64,000 bases of DNA, from the NCBI RefSeq assembly GCF_014207905.1, contig NZ_JACHLB010000003.1:434001-498000 (forward strand). Direction: 5' to 3'. The position numbers and the translations under genes are program-made. The first letter of the stretch is position 1, and every line of letters begins with the position of its first letter. Below the pieces are notes generated by a model. It did not search any database. It saw only the letters and a program-made list of their open reading frames with translations, and had not been told where the DNA came from. Source of the DNA: Flavobacterium notoginsengisoli. Lineage in GTDB: Bacteria; Bacteroidota; Bacteroidia; Flavobacteriales; Flavobacteriaceae. Shown here in pieces: positions 16,883 to 24,730 of this stretch.

Positions 16883-17123
16883 TCTTTCTCTTTGCTTTTA
16901 AACTTTCTTGATGTTCTTTCGGATCAAAATTTTCGGCACGTCCACTATTTACTCCTTCCTGAATTGCTTTTTTCAAAACAATTAATTTACTTTCTTCCTC
17001 TTCCAAAAGTCTTAATCCCGCCCTAACAACTTCACTCGCATTCTTATATCTTCCCTCTGAAAGACTGTTTTCTATGAAGTTTTCAAAATGATTTCCGAGC
17101 GATATTGAGGTATTTCTTCCCAT
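16875..17123 (-). CDS. ParD-type antitoxin (ribbon-helix-helix)
   Basis: An 82-residue protein with an N-terminal ribbon-helix-helix DNA-binding fold: TSISLGNHFENFIENSLSEG, then RYKNASEVVRAGLRLLEEEE, the hallmark of ParD antitoxins. The C-terminal charged helix would wrap around the toxin. The complex normally represses its own promoter, which should lie in the AT-rich bases upstream of 17123. It overlaps the toxin gene. The pair is small, chromosomal and next to a region of poorly conserved genes, consistent with acquired DNA. Confidence 0.88.
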   Translation of the reverse strand: MGRNTSISLGNHFENFIENSLSEGRYKNASEVVRAGLRLLEEEESKLIVLKKAIQEGVNSGRAENFDPKEHQESLKAKRKNG

Positions 17124-17204
17124 TATATTTTTTATAAGATTGTAAAGTTACCAAAAATTGGTAATAAATATTAGAAATATTATCTCAATATTTAAAATTC
17201 GAAA

Positions 17205-17234
17205 TAAAAAAAGCCCATCAAAAGAGGGCTTTAT
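17205..17234 (-). terminator. Terminator after the LysM gene
   Basis: On the minus strand AAAGCCC ... GGGCTTT is followed by a T-run, 13 bases after the stop of the BON-LysM gene. Confidence 0.85.
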
Positions 17235-17247
17235 AAAAACAGTAAAA

Positions 17248-17622
17248 CTATAATACTGTTGGTATTTTAAGTTTCCAGCCAGGCTGAATTAAATCGGGGT
17301 TTGAAATAATATCTTTATTCGCTTCGAAGATTGTTTGCCAAGAAACGCCAAATTCTTTTCCGATTTTCGAAAGTGAATCGCCACTTTTAACCGTATATTC
17401 TTTTGAAGCACTTTCGGAAACTTTAATATTCATTACAACATCCGCAGATCTATAATCGGGATCAATTGTTCCATAAGCATTCCAAAGTTTCTCTTTATCT
17501 TCTGCTGTTTTTACAACTCCGTCTATATACAATACATTATCTTGTTCCCTTACTTCCAAATCTGTGGTTCCCAATTGAGAAGCTAAATTTGTCAACTCTT
17601 TATATTTATCTTGTAAACTCAT
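17248..17622 (-). CDS. BON-LysM protein, Kbp (YgaU)-like
   Basis: A 124-residue protein without a signal peptide. Residues about 20-68 form a BON domain (LEVREQDNVLYIDGVVKTAEDKEKLW, ADVVMNIKVSE). Residues about 74-123 form a LysM domain (YTVKSGDSLSKIGKEFGVSW, LIQPGWKLKIP). This is the order in Escherichia coli Kbp, a cytoplasmic potassium-binding protein, although that protein is slightly longer. Potassium binding here is inferred from architecture only. The gene is six bases downstream of a BON lipoprotein gene and is surely co-transcribed with it. Confidence 0.82.
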   Translation of the reverse strand: MSLQDKYKELTNLASQLGTTDLEVREQDNVLYIDGVVKTAEDKEKLWNAYGTIDPDYRSADVVMNIKVSESASKEYTVKSGDSLSKIGKEFGVSWQTIFEANKDIISNPDLIQPGWKLKIPTVL

Positions 17623-17628
17623 AACAAT

Positions 17629-18102
17629 TTATTTTATAATTAATTTGTTATCTACTTTCTTCGGTTTCAATTCCTGTATGCTTTGCATTAAAGGCTGTAG
17701 TTTATCTCTTTTAATTTCTCCAGAAAGTGTTACAACGCCTCCCACAACAGTTGCACTAACACCTTCATAGGCGTCTACAACTTTGTGTACAGATTTATCT
17801 AATTCATTATCTGGGTTAATAACAACAGCTGCAGGCTCTTGATTGGCTCTGGCAATTTCACAGGTATTTACAACCGATTTTACCCCTTTTACGGCGCGTA
17901 CACTTTTCTCTATATTTTTTTTGAAAATTTCATCATCACAAGTTCCGGTAATTGTGGCAACTCCATCATGAACTGTAACTTGAATTTCTGGCGTATCGTT
18001 TAATTTTTCACTAATTGCTTTTTCGATATCTGCGTCATTGGGTTTACATGATACCAAAGCAACACACATCATAATTCCTAATAAAACTGATTTGAATTTC
18101 AT
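17629..18102 (-). CDS. BON-domain lipoprotein
   Basis: A 157-residue protein with a lipoprotein signal (ALVSC, Cys19). It carries two BON domains, about residues 25-82 (IEKAISEKLNDTPEIQVTV, VATITGTCDD) and 95-157 (DKSVHKVVDAYEGVSATV, VTLSGEIKRD). BON modules bind phospholipid or help in envelope stress and osmotic responses, as in OsmY or YraP-type proteins. Each domain has a cysteine in the VNTCE/GTCDD region that might form a disulfide. It precedes the BON-LysM gene in one operon, suggesting an envelope and a cytosolic member of one stress response. Confidence 0.82.
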   Translation of the reverse strand: MKFKSVLLGIMMCVALVSCKPNDADIEKAISEKLNDTPEIQVTVHDGVATITGTCDDEIFKKNIEKSVRAVKGVKSVVNTCEIARANQEPAAVVINPDNELDKSVHKVVDAYEGVSATVVGGVVTLSGEIKRDKLQPLMQSIQELKPKKVDNKLIIK

Positions 18103-18218
18103 AACGTTTCCTTTTAAATAATTAACTATTCAAAATTAAACAGATTAAAAACCAAATCATTATAGGATATGCTTTTGGGTTTTATATGTTTTCCAGTAAA
18201 TTTTTTGGATAAGATTAA

Positions 18219-18668
18219 TTATTCATGCTTAGATACGTCATTGTAATGCCAAAGGACATTTATAATTTTCCATTCTCCGTTTACTTTAACGATATGCATG
18301 TAATCGATCCATTCGTCAGCATATAATTTTACCGAAGCTGTTTTCGCAGAAACGTCAAGTAACTTAACTTCTTTTCTTGGATTTTTCGGAAACTTATCTC
18401 CTTTTACATTATAGGTTTCGGCGAGTATAACCATGTTTTCTGCAAAGAATTCTGAAACATAATCTTTTTGAGCGGTTTTATTTCTAAAGACAGATCTTTT
18501 TACCATTCTTGGATGCAATGCACTTTCCATCAATTTAGGGTTTGGCGTATGTTGCGCTTCGATGTAAGCTAAAGCAACGCGCTTAATATCTAATGTATCC
18601 TGTTTTGTTTGTGACTGAATTGTAATAGAATAAAATACCACTGTAATGAGTACTAAATATTTTTTCAT
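18219..18668 (-). CDS. Secreted NTF2/lumazine-binding-like protein
   Basis: A 149-residue protein with a signal peptide (YLVLITVVFYSITIQSQ). The mature part, with VALAYIEAQHTPNPKLMESALHPR, VKLLDVSAKTASVKLYADEW, then MHIVKVNGEWKIINVLWHY, matches the putative lumazine-binding (NTF2-like, Lumazine_bd_2) family, a cone-shaped fold used for varied ligands. No catalytic residues can be assigned. It is the last gene of a minus-strand run of small secreted or membrane proteins; 11 bases separate it from the next gene upstream. Confidence 0.75.
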   Translation of the reverse strand: MKKYLVLITVVFYSITIQSQTKQDTLDIKRVALAYIEAQHTPNPKLMESALHPRMVKRSVFRNKTAQKDYVSEFFAENMVILAETYNVKGDKFPKNPRKEVKLLDVSAKTASVKLYADEWIDYMHIVKVNGEWKIINVLWHYNDVSKHE

Positions 18669-18679
18669 ATAAAACAGAT

Positions 18680-19162
18680 TTAAAATTTATCCTTTAAAAC
18701 TTTAATTAATTCTTCCATCTGAAACATTTTCATTTTCACAACAGATTCTATTTTAGCCTCATTAGAAGCAATTATCAAAACTCCTTCATTATCTTCTTCA
18801 TAACCAGCTTGCGTAGCATAAAAATTCGGATTTGAAATTAACGCTTCCTTCTTACCATCTTTAAACCATCTATAATTTGCTTCATAAATAATTTTATTTT
18901 CAAAAAATTGAATATTCTCTTCTCCATAAGTATTCCATAAAGCAACTCGAAGCGTGTAGAATCCAATAAGACTAAAAACTCCTATACCAATAAAATGTCC
19001 AACTTGAAAACCAAACCCAAATACGATGCTTGAAATTGCCCCTCCAATTGGCAAAATAAACAGAGAAAAAGCAATAAAAAACAATATTGCTCTAACAAAA
19101 ATTGGCGATTTTTTTACTTTTAAGGTTAGAGTATTATTTGATAAATTATACGTTTCCATCAC
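18680..19162 (-). CDS. Two-helix membrane protein, unknown function
   Basis: A 160-residue protein with two adjacent membrane helices, about residues 22-44 (VRAILFFIAFSLFILPIGGA) and 50-72 (FGFQVGHFIGIGVFSLIGFY). A C-terminal soluble domain of about 85 residues has a pleckstrin-like or bPH-like feel (NIQFFENKIIYEANYRWFKDG). Start could be at either of the first two Met codons (19162 or 19159). The family is not recognised. It probably shares a transcript with the downstream NTF2-like gene. Confidence 0.6.
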   Translation of the reverse strand: MMETYNLSNNTLTLKVKKSPIFVRAILFFIAFSLFILPIGGAISSIVFGFGFQVGHFIGIGVFSLIGFYTLRVALWNTYGEENIQFFENKIIYEANYRWFKDGKKEALISNPNFYATQAGYEEDNEGVLIIASNEAKIESVVKMKMFQMEELIKVLKDKF

Positions 19163-19209
19163 TACTTAAATGATAATTCTTATTTTAAAGTTTTTTATAA
19201 TTTTACACT

Positions 19210-19815
19210 TTATTTTTCTAAAGCTGAAATAAGATTATTGATTTCCATTTTAAAATCATAATTCTGATTCTTCTTAAAATTATACAATTTATTACATACA
19301 TCGACCAATCTTCCCATTAGAGAATGATCTGACGGCGACCAAGTTTTTCCAATATTAACTTTACCTTTTTTGCCAGTAGTCATGAAATAATAACTCTCCC
19401 CATCTGTAATAAAATTCATTTCATCATATTCTTTTGTTTGCTTTTCTAGAAGCTTAAACAGTTGGCTAATTTGATCAAAAAGTTCTTTATCAATTTTATT
19501 TCTTTCAGTAAAAAACTTCACCTCTTTTTTGTTTTCAGAATACCAATAACTTTCAGATAAGGAAGTTGATACTATAAAGTATTCGTTTTTTTTACTTTCA
19601 ACACAAAATCCATATTCTTTATCAAATGAAGGAACAACGGCATACCTAAAAGAATTCTTTTTCTCTAACCCCTCATAAAGCTTATCAAATAAACTGATAT
19701 AATAAGTATTGAAATTATTGTTCTTATCAAGAAATACAGGCTCTAAATGCTGCTTTTGGGCAAGACCGAAAAAAACATTTAGATTTAAAAATGTAAAGAC
19801 TAATATTCGTTTCAT
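19210..19815 (-). CDS. Secreted protein of unknown function
   Basis: A 201-residue protein with a signal peptide (ILVFTFLNLNVFFGLAQ). The mature part is charged and mixed alpha/beta, rich in Lys, Tyr and Phe, with FCVESKKNEYFIVSTSLSES and DEMNFITDGESYYFMTTGKK. No domain is recognised and there is no lipobox or membrane anchor. It sits in a minus-strand series with about 50-base gaps, next to other unassigned envelope proteins. Confidence 0.6.
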   Translation of the reverse strand: MKRILVFTFLNLNVFFGLAQKQHLEPVFLDKNNNFNTYYISLFDKLYEGLEKKNSFRYAVVPSFDKEYGFCVESKKNEYFIVSTSLSESYWYSENKKEVKFFTERNKIDKELFDQISQLFKLLEKQTKEYDEMNFITDGESYYFMTTGKKGKVNIGKTWSPSDHSLMGRLVDVCNKLYNFKKNQNYDFKMEINNLISALEK

Positions 19816-19863
19816 TTATAGGTTTATAAAATTTAGAAATTGGCTTATTTTAAAATATTAAAA

Positions 19864-20658
19864 CTAACTTCCAAGCTTGCCATATCTTTGCGTATCCGAA
19901 AAATACAGAACGATTTTTTTGCCATTCTTTCTGTAAGGATAAAACAACTCATATCGACCATTATAATTACTGTATCTTAATTCATTGCTATTTTTTTCAA
20001 AAACATTTTCTAAATAATCTCTTTCTTCTTTTGTAGTTTTATAAAGAAATCTGTTTTTCTGCGGCTGTATTGTATCTTTTAAATCTCCTTCGTAATAATC
20101 ATCAAAACCTAAATAAACTGGAGATCCTTTTATTGAATCCTTAACAATTACTGTTACACTTGGAAAGTTTTTATCCGTTCCAGATAAGATCTCCAAAATA
20201 TCTGCTGTTTCTTTTATATACTTTTCAGAAAAATTATAATTTACCAATTTATCACTATTGGCTTTATTTACAGCAATAATGGACTCTGCCGATTTAATCA
20301 TTAATTTTTCTTTTTTGGCTGCTGTCAAATAATCACCGCCAAATAAAATAATTGCTATTAATGGGAAAATCAAGATCAGAGTCATAATTCTCCATCTATT
20401 TGATTTTGAATTTACAACATCCAGATTATGCTTTTCGGCAATTCGAGTTAAATTAAACATGATATTAATGATCAATGAACCCGCCATTAGGGCAAGAATC
20501 CCTAAAACACTTAAATAAAAAGATTCGGTCATATTTTCCCTAAATACTTTTAATCCAAAAACCTGAATAAGGATAAAAGTGAAGACCCAATAGACTAGTA
20601 ACATTATCGAAATAATGCCAATGATGTTGCTTAATCTTACTATTTGTTTTGCGTTCAT
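19864..20658 (-). CDS. Three-helix membrane protein with periplasmic or cytosolic tail
   Basis: A 264-residue protein with three hydrophobic helices, about residues 12-36, 47-70 and 91-110 (MTLILIFPLIAIILFGGDYL). A soluble C-terminal domain of about 150 residues follows, containing KNRFLYKTTKEERDYLENVF and a final YELFYPYRKNGKKIVLYFSD. Members of this type are found in Flavobacterium but I know no function. It is 21 bases downstream of the LolA-like gene and probably in its operon. Confidence 0.6.
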   Translation of the reverse strand: MNAKQIVRLSNIIGIISIMLLVYWVFTFILIQVFGLKVFRENMTESFYLSVLGILALMAGSLIINIMFNLTRIAEKHNLDVVNSKSNRWRIMTLILIFPLIAIILFGGDYLTAAKKEKLMIKSAESIIAVNKANSDKLVNYNFSEKYIKETADILEILSGTDKNFPSVTVIVKDSIKGSPVYLGFDDYYEGDLKDTIQPQKNRFLYKTTKEERDYLENVFEKNSNELRYSNYNGRYELFYPYRKNGKKIVLYFSDTQRYGKLGS

Positions 20659-20679
20659 AAAATATGGAATTAATTGTTT

Positions 20680-21384
20680 CTATTTAAAATCAGATGCACT
20701 AACTTTCTCATTATACAAAAGTTCGATGATCTTAGCAGATTGTGCATCTTTCTCAACTCCAAATTTCATTTTAGAAAAATAAGTGAGTTTATTAAATTTC
20801 TTAAAGTCACTAAATACAACAGTTGAAAATGAATCTTTAGCTCCATTTACCGTTTCTGATTTGATAAGAAACCCTGATTTAGAATCAAAATACAAAAACA
20901 CGACTTTATCTATGACAGAAGTTGCTTTTATCTTATGACACTTATTTGATTCAAACTCTTCAATTCCCAAATAATCAAGGTTATATAAAGTAGCATCTAA
21001 ATAGTCTAGTTCATTAAAAATATTTTTCTTTAAAGGTTTATCCTTGTAATTCTCCTGATCTCCAAGAACTTTTTGACCATTATTTAACTCATAACCTTTT
21101 TCTCCATCATACCATGATTTATAGACTGTTCTATTCTGATAAACAATTTCAAAACTCCCAATATTTGGCAACATTTCTTTTACAATCCAATTAACATCTC
21201 TTCCCTGCATTTGGGTTTCAGAGTTAGTGTAAAGAGTATTTATACTTTTAATAAATTCTTTTCCTCCCATTGCATCAAGTGCCTTTTCTACAATAGAAAC
21301 CGCTTTATTATTTTGTTCCTGAGCATTAAGAAAAGTAGATAAAAGGGTGAATAAAGTAAGAAGGCAAATTTTAATTGATTTCAT
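20680..21384 (-). CDS. LolA-like secreted protein
   Basis: A 234-residue protein with a signal peptide (ICLLTLFTLLSTFLNAQ). The mature sequence, AVSIVEKALDAMGGKEFIKS at its start, a series of beta-strands and a middle KCHKIKATSVIDKVVFLYFD, FLIKSETVNG, resembles the LolA/LolB-like or DUF4292-type half-barrel proteins that carry hydrophobic molecules in the periplasm. It is shorter than typical zinc-protease-associated versions. The ligand is unknown. First gene of the minus-strand run that continues to 18219. Confidence 0.65.
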   Translation of the reverse strand: MKSIKICLLTLFTLLSTFLNAQEQNNKAVSIVEKALDAMGGKEFIKSINTLYTNSETQMQGRDVNWIVKEMLPNIGSFEIVYQNRTVYKSWYDGEKGYELNNGQKVLGDQENYKDKPLKKNIFNELDYLDATLYNLDYLGIEEFESNKCHKIKATSVIDKVVFLYFDSKSGFLIKSETVNGAKDSFSTVVFSDFKKFNKLTYFSKMKFGVEKDAQSAKIIELLYNEKVSASDFK

Positions 21385-21500
21385 TAAAATACTATTTAAA
21401 AGGTTAGTAGTTATCAGTAATAATAAATTAAATTTCGGATTAAAAATAGTACATTTTTTATTACAAAAAATTAATTATTATTGTATTTAAAATCAACTTT

Positions 21501-22157
21501 ATGAAGTTTAGATACATTTTTGTTTTTGCATTCTTTTTTATTTACAACAATTCTTTTTCTTGTGAGTGTAAGCCAATTGACCGAGAAAACATGGTAGAAA
21601 TAGGATTAAAGTATGAAATTGCATTTTATGGAGAAGTTATAAAAGTAGATTCAATAAAGAGAATTTATACTTTTAAGATAATAGAACTCTTTAAAGGAAA
21701 ATACAATTCTCGGTTCATTACACAAAAGTATTTGGGCAATTGTTCTGTTACTCCATCTATAAAACAACTTTGGATTGTTTATGCCAATTTTAATGAAGAT
21801 AAAACTATCGAAGTGAGTAGTTGTTCTCCAAGCACTGGATTTAAACCCTATGGGAGCAATTCCATCCCTTCTCCACCAGAAACTAAAATCTCTCAAAAAA
21901 CAGATGAACAAATAAGAACATTGTCTTTTTATGCTTGGGATCTCAAGTTTGAAAATCGGAATTTACAAGATTGGATTTATCAATTAGAGAAGTTAAGACT
22001 ATATAAAAAGGCGCAAAAAGATATTTCTGACAAAGAAAAAACCGAAGAAAAGCTTGAAACATACAGCAGATATATAATCATATCTTTGATAGTCAACATC
22101 GTATTATTTCTAACTTTAATCTTTGAAATTTATAAGAAAAAGATTTTCTCCAAATAA
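21501..22157 (+). CDS. Secreted NTR/TIMP-like protein with C-terminal membrane helix
   Basis: A 218-residue protein. The signal peptide (IFVFAFFFIYNNSFS) is followed at once by CECKP, the N-terminal Cys-x-Cys of netrin/TIMP-like (NTR) folds. The OB-like strands YEIAFYGEVIKVDSI and YTFKIIELFKGKY and further cysteines (GNCS, SSCSP) support that fold. Residues about 190-211 (YIIISLIVNIVLFLTLIFEI) form a membrane anchor with a basic tail, so the domain is displayed outside the inner membrane. It is divergent from the LolA-like gene. The function is unknown; inhibition of a protease is only suggested by the fold. Confidence 0.65.
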   Translation: MKFRYIFVFAFFFIYNNSFSCECKPIDRENMVEIGLKYEIAFYGEVIKVDSIKRIYTFKIIELFKGKYNSRFITQKYLGNCSVTPSIKQLWIVYANFNEDKTIEVSSCSPSTGFKPYGSNSIPSPPETKISQKTDEQIRTLSFYAWDLKFENRNLQDWIYQLEKLRLYKKAQKDISDKEKTEEKLETYSRYIIISLIVNIVLFLTLIFEIYKKKIFSK

Positions 22158-22191
22158 CTAAAATCGGTTTTAAACAACGAAACAAAAGTCA

Positions 22192-22199
22192 TATATTTG
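22192..22199 (+). promoter_or_regulatory. Candidate -7 element of dnaX
   Basis: TATATTTG matches TAnnTTTG and lies 20 bases before the dnaX ATG. No good -33 TTG is visible at 17-23 bases upstream, so this is tentative. Confidence 0.4.
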
Positions 22200-22218
22200 C
22201 TATCGAATAAAAAAGAAT

Positions 22219-23304
22219 ATGGAACAATTTGTAGTATCGGCGCGTAAATATCGTCCTCAGACATTTAAAGATGTTGTGGGGCAAAAAGCCATTACCAACA
22301 CTTTGTTGAATGCTATTGAAACCAATCACTTGGCTTCTGCTCTTTTATTTACAGGACCGCGTGGAGTTGGTAAAACTACTTGTGCACGTATCTTGGCTAG
22401 AAAAATTAATCAGCCTGGATATGATGATCCGACTGAAGATTTTGCTTTTAACGTTTTTGAGTTGGATGCTGCTTCAAACAACTCTGTTGATGATATTCGT
22501 AGCTTGATTGATCAAGTTCGTATTCCGCCACAAACGGGACAATACAAAGTTTATATCATTGACGAGGTCCACATGTTGTCTTCTGCGGCTTTTAATGCTT
22601 TTCTTAAAACATTAGAAGAACCACCAAAACATGCTATTTTTATTTTAGCAACTACAGAAAAACATAAAATTCTACCAACGATTTTATCTCGTTGCCAAAT
22701 ATTCGATTTCAAAAGAATTACGGTAAAAGATGCTAAAGAACATTTAGCTGATGTTGCTGAAAGTCAAGGAATCAATTTTGAAGATGATGCATTGCACATT
22801 ATTGCTCAAAAGGCAGATGGCGCCATGCGTGACGCTTTATCTATTTTTGACCGTGTAGTTTCGTATTGCGGAACTAATTTAACACGTCAGGCAGTAACTG
22901 AAAACCTAAACGTTTTAGATTACGAAACTTACATCAACATTACCGACTTACTTTTAGAAAATGAAATTCCGAAGCTTTTATTAGCTTACAATGACATTCT
23001 AGCAAAAGGTTTTGACGGACATCATTTTATTGCCGGTTTAGCTTCTCATTTTAGAGATTTATTAGTTAGCAAAACGCCTTCTACAATTGCTTTATTAGAA
23101 GTTGGAGAACAAGCACAGCAAATGTATGCCGTTCAATCTCAAAAATGTACTCAGGAATTTTTATTGAAGGGAATCGATATTGCAAACGACTGTGATTTAA
23201 AATATAAATTGAGTCAAAATCAACGTCTTTTAGTTGAATTATGTTTGATGCAATTGGCCTCTATCAATTTTGATGGAGAAAAAAAAAAGCTGAGCAATTC
23301 ATAA
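22219..23304 (+). CDS. dnaX: DNA polymerase III gamma/tau, zero-frame (gamma-like) product
   Basis: The zero frame encodes 361 residues: the AAA+ clamp-loader ATPase (Walker A GPRGVGKT at 46-53, Walker B IIDEVHML, sensor I ATTEKHK, arginine-finger SRC) and the collar domain (about 240-350). It ends four codons after an A10 run. The tau extension continues in the -1 frame. This ATPase loads the beta clamp at the replication fork. The four-cysteine zinc module usual after Walker A is replaced by a short segment, KINQPGYDDPTEDFAFNV. The frame change falls exactly at A AAA AAG, the E. coli dnaX slippery heptamer. Here the short form is the in-frame product and the long form needs slippage, the reverse of E. 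coli. Confidence 0.93.
   Translation: MEQFVVSARKYRPQTFKDVVGQKAITNTLLNAIETNHLASALLFTGPRGVGKTTCARILARKINQPGYDDPTEDFAFNVFELDAASNNSVDDIRSLIDQVRIPPQTGQYKVYIIDEVHMLSSAAFNAFLKTLEEPPKHAIFILATTEKHKILPTILSRCQIFDFKRITVKDAKEHLADVAESQGINFEDDALHIIAQKADGAMRDALSIFDRVVSYCGTNLTRQAVTENLNVLDYETYINITDLLLENEIPKLLLAYNDILAKGFDGHHFIAGLASHFRDLLVSKTPSTIALLEVGEQAQQMYAVQSQKCTQEFLLKGIDIANDCDLKYKLSQNQRLLVELCLMQLASINFDGEKKKLSNS
23279..23304 (+). other. Candidate programmed slippage site in dnaX (A10, A AAA AAG)
   Basis: Ten adenines (23279-23288) and a G give the heptamer A AAA AAG at 23283-23289 in the zero-frame phasing needed for -1 tandem slippage. GGAG lies just upstream (23275-23278). The zero-frame TAA is at 23302-23304. 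Downstream, only a weak imperfect hairpin (23306-23333) is visible, so transcriptional slippage on the A-run is an alternative to ribosomal frameshifting. Confidence 0.7.
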
Positions 23305-23975
23305 TTCCACCCGTTTACTTTAAAAATGGCGGATATTCTATAGTTGAAGTCCAAAGTCCAAAGTCGAAAGTTGAAAGTCAATCTGCAACTGATAATCAAA
23401 ATTATCAACCTGTAAATGAGGCAAAAACTGTCGTTTCTGAACCTGAACAACAAGCCGTTCAAACTCCAAAAGTTCAAACTCCAGAACCTCCAAAAACGGA
23501 AGCTGACGGAACGCCAAAAGTTTCTGCTTTTTCGCTTGCGAGTATTCGCAAGAAAAAAGAGTTGGAAGCAAGCAAAAATTCTTATGTAAAACCTACATCT
23601 GTATTTCTTACTGAAGAGTTTAACGAAACAGATATGCGTCTTCATTGGAATAAATACGCGGAACGTTTAGGCCAAAAAGGTCTAAAAATCATGGAATCGA
23701 TTCTATTAATTAGCGATCCGGTATTAAATGGAACAACAATTACTTACGAACTTCCTAATGAAGGTTCTAAACTAGATTTTGAAAACCAAATGAATGGTTT
23801 ATTAGGCTATTTAAAAGGACATTTACACAATCATGATATTTCCATTGAAATAATTGTAAATGAGGAGATTCAAGCGGTAAGAGCTTTCAATGATCAAGAT
23901 CGATATAATCGTTTCTTAGAAATCAATCCAAACATTGAACTTTTACGTTCTACATTTGGATTAGATTTCACATAA
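23289..23975 (+). CDS. dnaX: dnaX tau-specific extension (-1 frame)
   Basis: After -1 slippage the frame continues uninterrupted for 228 codons, giving a product of about 585 residues in all. It starts AEQFIIPPVYFKNGGYSIVE, has a proline/glutamine/threonine-rich linker of about 60 residues, then a conserved-looking folded end (FNETDMRLHWNKYAERLGQK, GYLKGHLHNHDISIEIIVNE). That end is the type of tau C-terminal domain that contacts the polymerase alpha subunit. It has no good start codon of its own near the junction; the first possible one is a TTG at 23562, inside the linker. Its good codon usage and open frame argue that it is expressed as part of full-length DnaX. Confidence 0.8.
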   Translation, partial: AEQFIIPPVYFKNGGYSIVEVQSPKSKVESQSATDNQNYQPVNEAKTVVSEPEQQAVQTPKVQTPEPPKTEADGTPKVSAFSLASIRKKKELEASKNSYVKPTSVFLTEEFNETDMRLHWNKYAERLGQKGLKIMESILLISDPVLNGTTITYELPNEGSKLDFENQMNGLLGYLKGHLHNHDISIEIIVNEEIQAVRAFNDQDRYNRFLEINPNIELLRSTFGLDFT

Positions 23976-24068
23976 TGATTATTCTTTTTATTTAAAATCA
24001 AAAAAATCCATAGATCTCAATTCTAAAAAAGCTTTAAATTAACTCGTGCAATTAGAATAGATTAAAAA

Positions 24069-24647
24069 CTATTTATTCTGCAGTCCAAAGTTGTAGACTT
24101 TCTCCAACCATTTTTTTCTTTGTGAGTCATCTGAGCCTTTCACGATTCCGATATAACTGACTTTTACAGGTTTTACACCGCAAAATTCTAAAGTTGATTT
24201 TTTCAACTGATTAACACTTGGCCTTCCGAAAAACAATCTATAATACCAGCTTGGCTGATCTAAAGTGGTAATTATATGAGCTGTTTTTCCTTTTAAAAGT
24301 TTATCCCACCAAACAGAATTTTCTCGGTATTGAAAAGCCATTCCTGGCAAAAACAGACGATCGATAAATCCTTTCGTAATTGCTGGAAGTCCGCCCCACC
24401 AAACTGGATGAATCCAAACCAAATGTTCTGCATTTTGAATTTTCTGCCAAGCGTCCAAAAGATCTGGTTCAAGTTCTGTTCTTTTCTGATAACCAAATTG
24501 AAGATTGGGATTGAAGTTTAAATTGGCAATTGTAATAGTTTCTACTTGAGCATTGGCTGCTAAAGCACCATTTTTATACGATTCTGCAATTCCGAAATTG
24601 AAACTTTCAGCATTTGGATGTCCATTTATAATCAGTATTTTTTTCAT
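24069..24647 (-). CDS. NAD(P)H-dependent oxidoreductase, flavodoxin-like fold
   Basis: A 192-residue protein of the NQO1/MdaB/KefF-type quinone reductase family. It shows ILIINGHPNAESFNFGIAES (FMN phosphate loop), the conserved WIHPVWWGGLPAITKGFIDR, and PGMAFQYRE. Such enzymes carry out two-electron reduction of quinones with NAD(P)H using FMN. The ATG at 24647 gives the correct N-terminus MKKILIINGH; a longer frame to 24698 adds a non-conserved lead. The gene is monocistronic, with an inverted repeat between it and the Crp-like regulator gene upstream. Confidence 0.88.
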   Translation of the reverse strand: MKKILIINGHPNAESFNFGIAESYKNGALAANAQVETITIANLNFNPNLQFGYQKRTELEPDLLDAWQKIQNAEHLVWIHPVWWGGLPAITKGFIDRLFLPGMAFQYRENSVWWDKLLKGKTAHIITTLDQPSWYYRLFFGRPSVNQLKKSTLEFCGVKPVKVSYIGIVKGSDDSQRKKWLEKVYNFGLQNK

Positions 24648-24730
24648 ATCAATGTTTTTTTCAAAAATACTATTCGAGTGTTTTCTTTTACTGGACAAAT
24701 GTCCTGAAATCTTAAATGCAAAGTCTAATT

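Noticed and set aside
23220..23645. Minus-strand 141-codon frame over the dnaX junction
   Set aside because: Antisense of the tau linker and A-run, with Phe/Arg-rich low-complexity sequence; the plus-strand -1 frame is clearly coding.
22219..23975. dnaX as a simple pseudogene
   Set aside because: Both frames are otherwise intact, dnaX is essential, and the junction is exactly a known slippery heptamer; programmed slippage or a read error is more likely.
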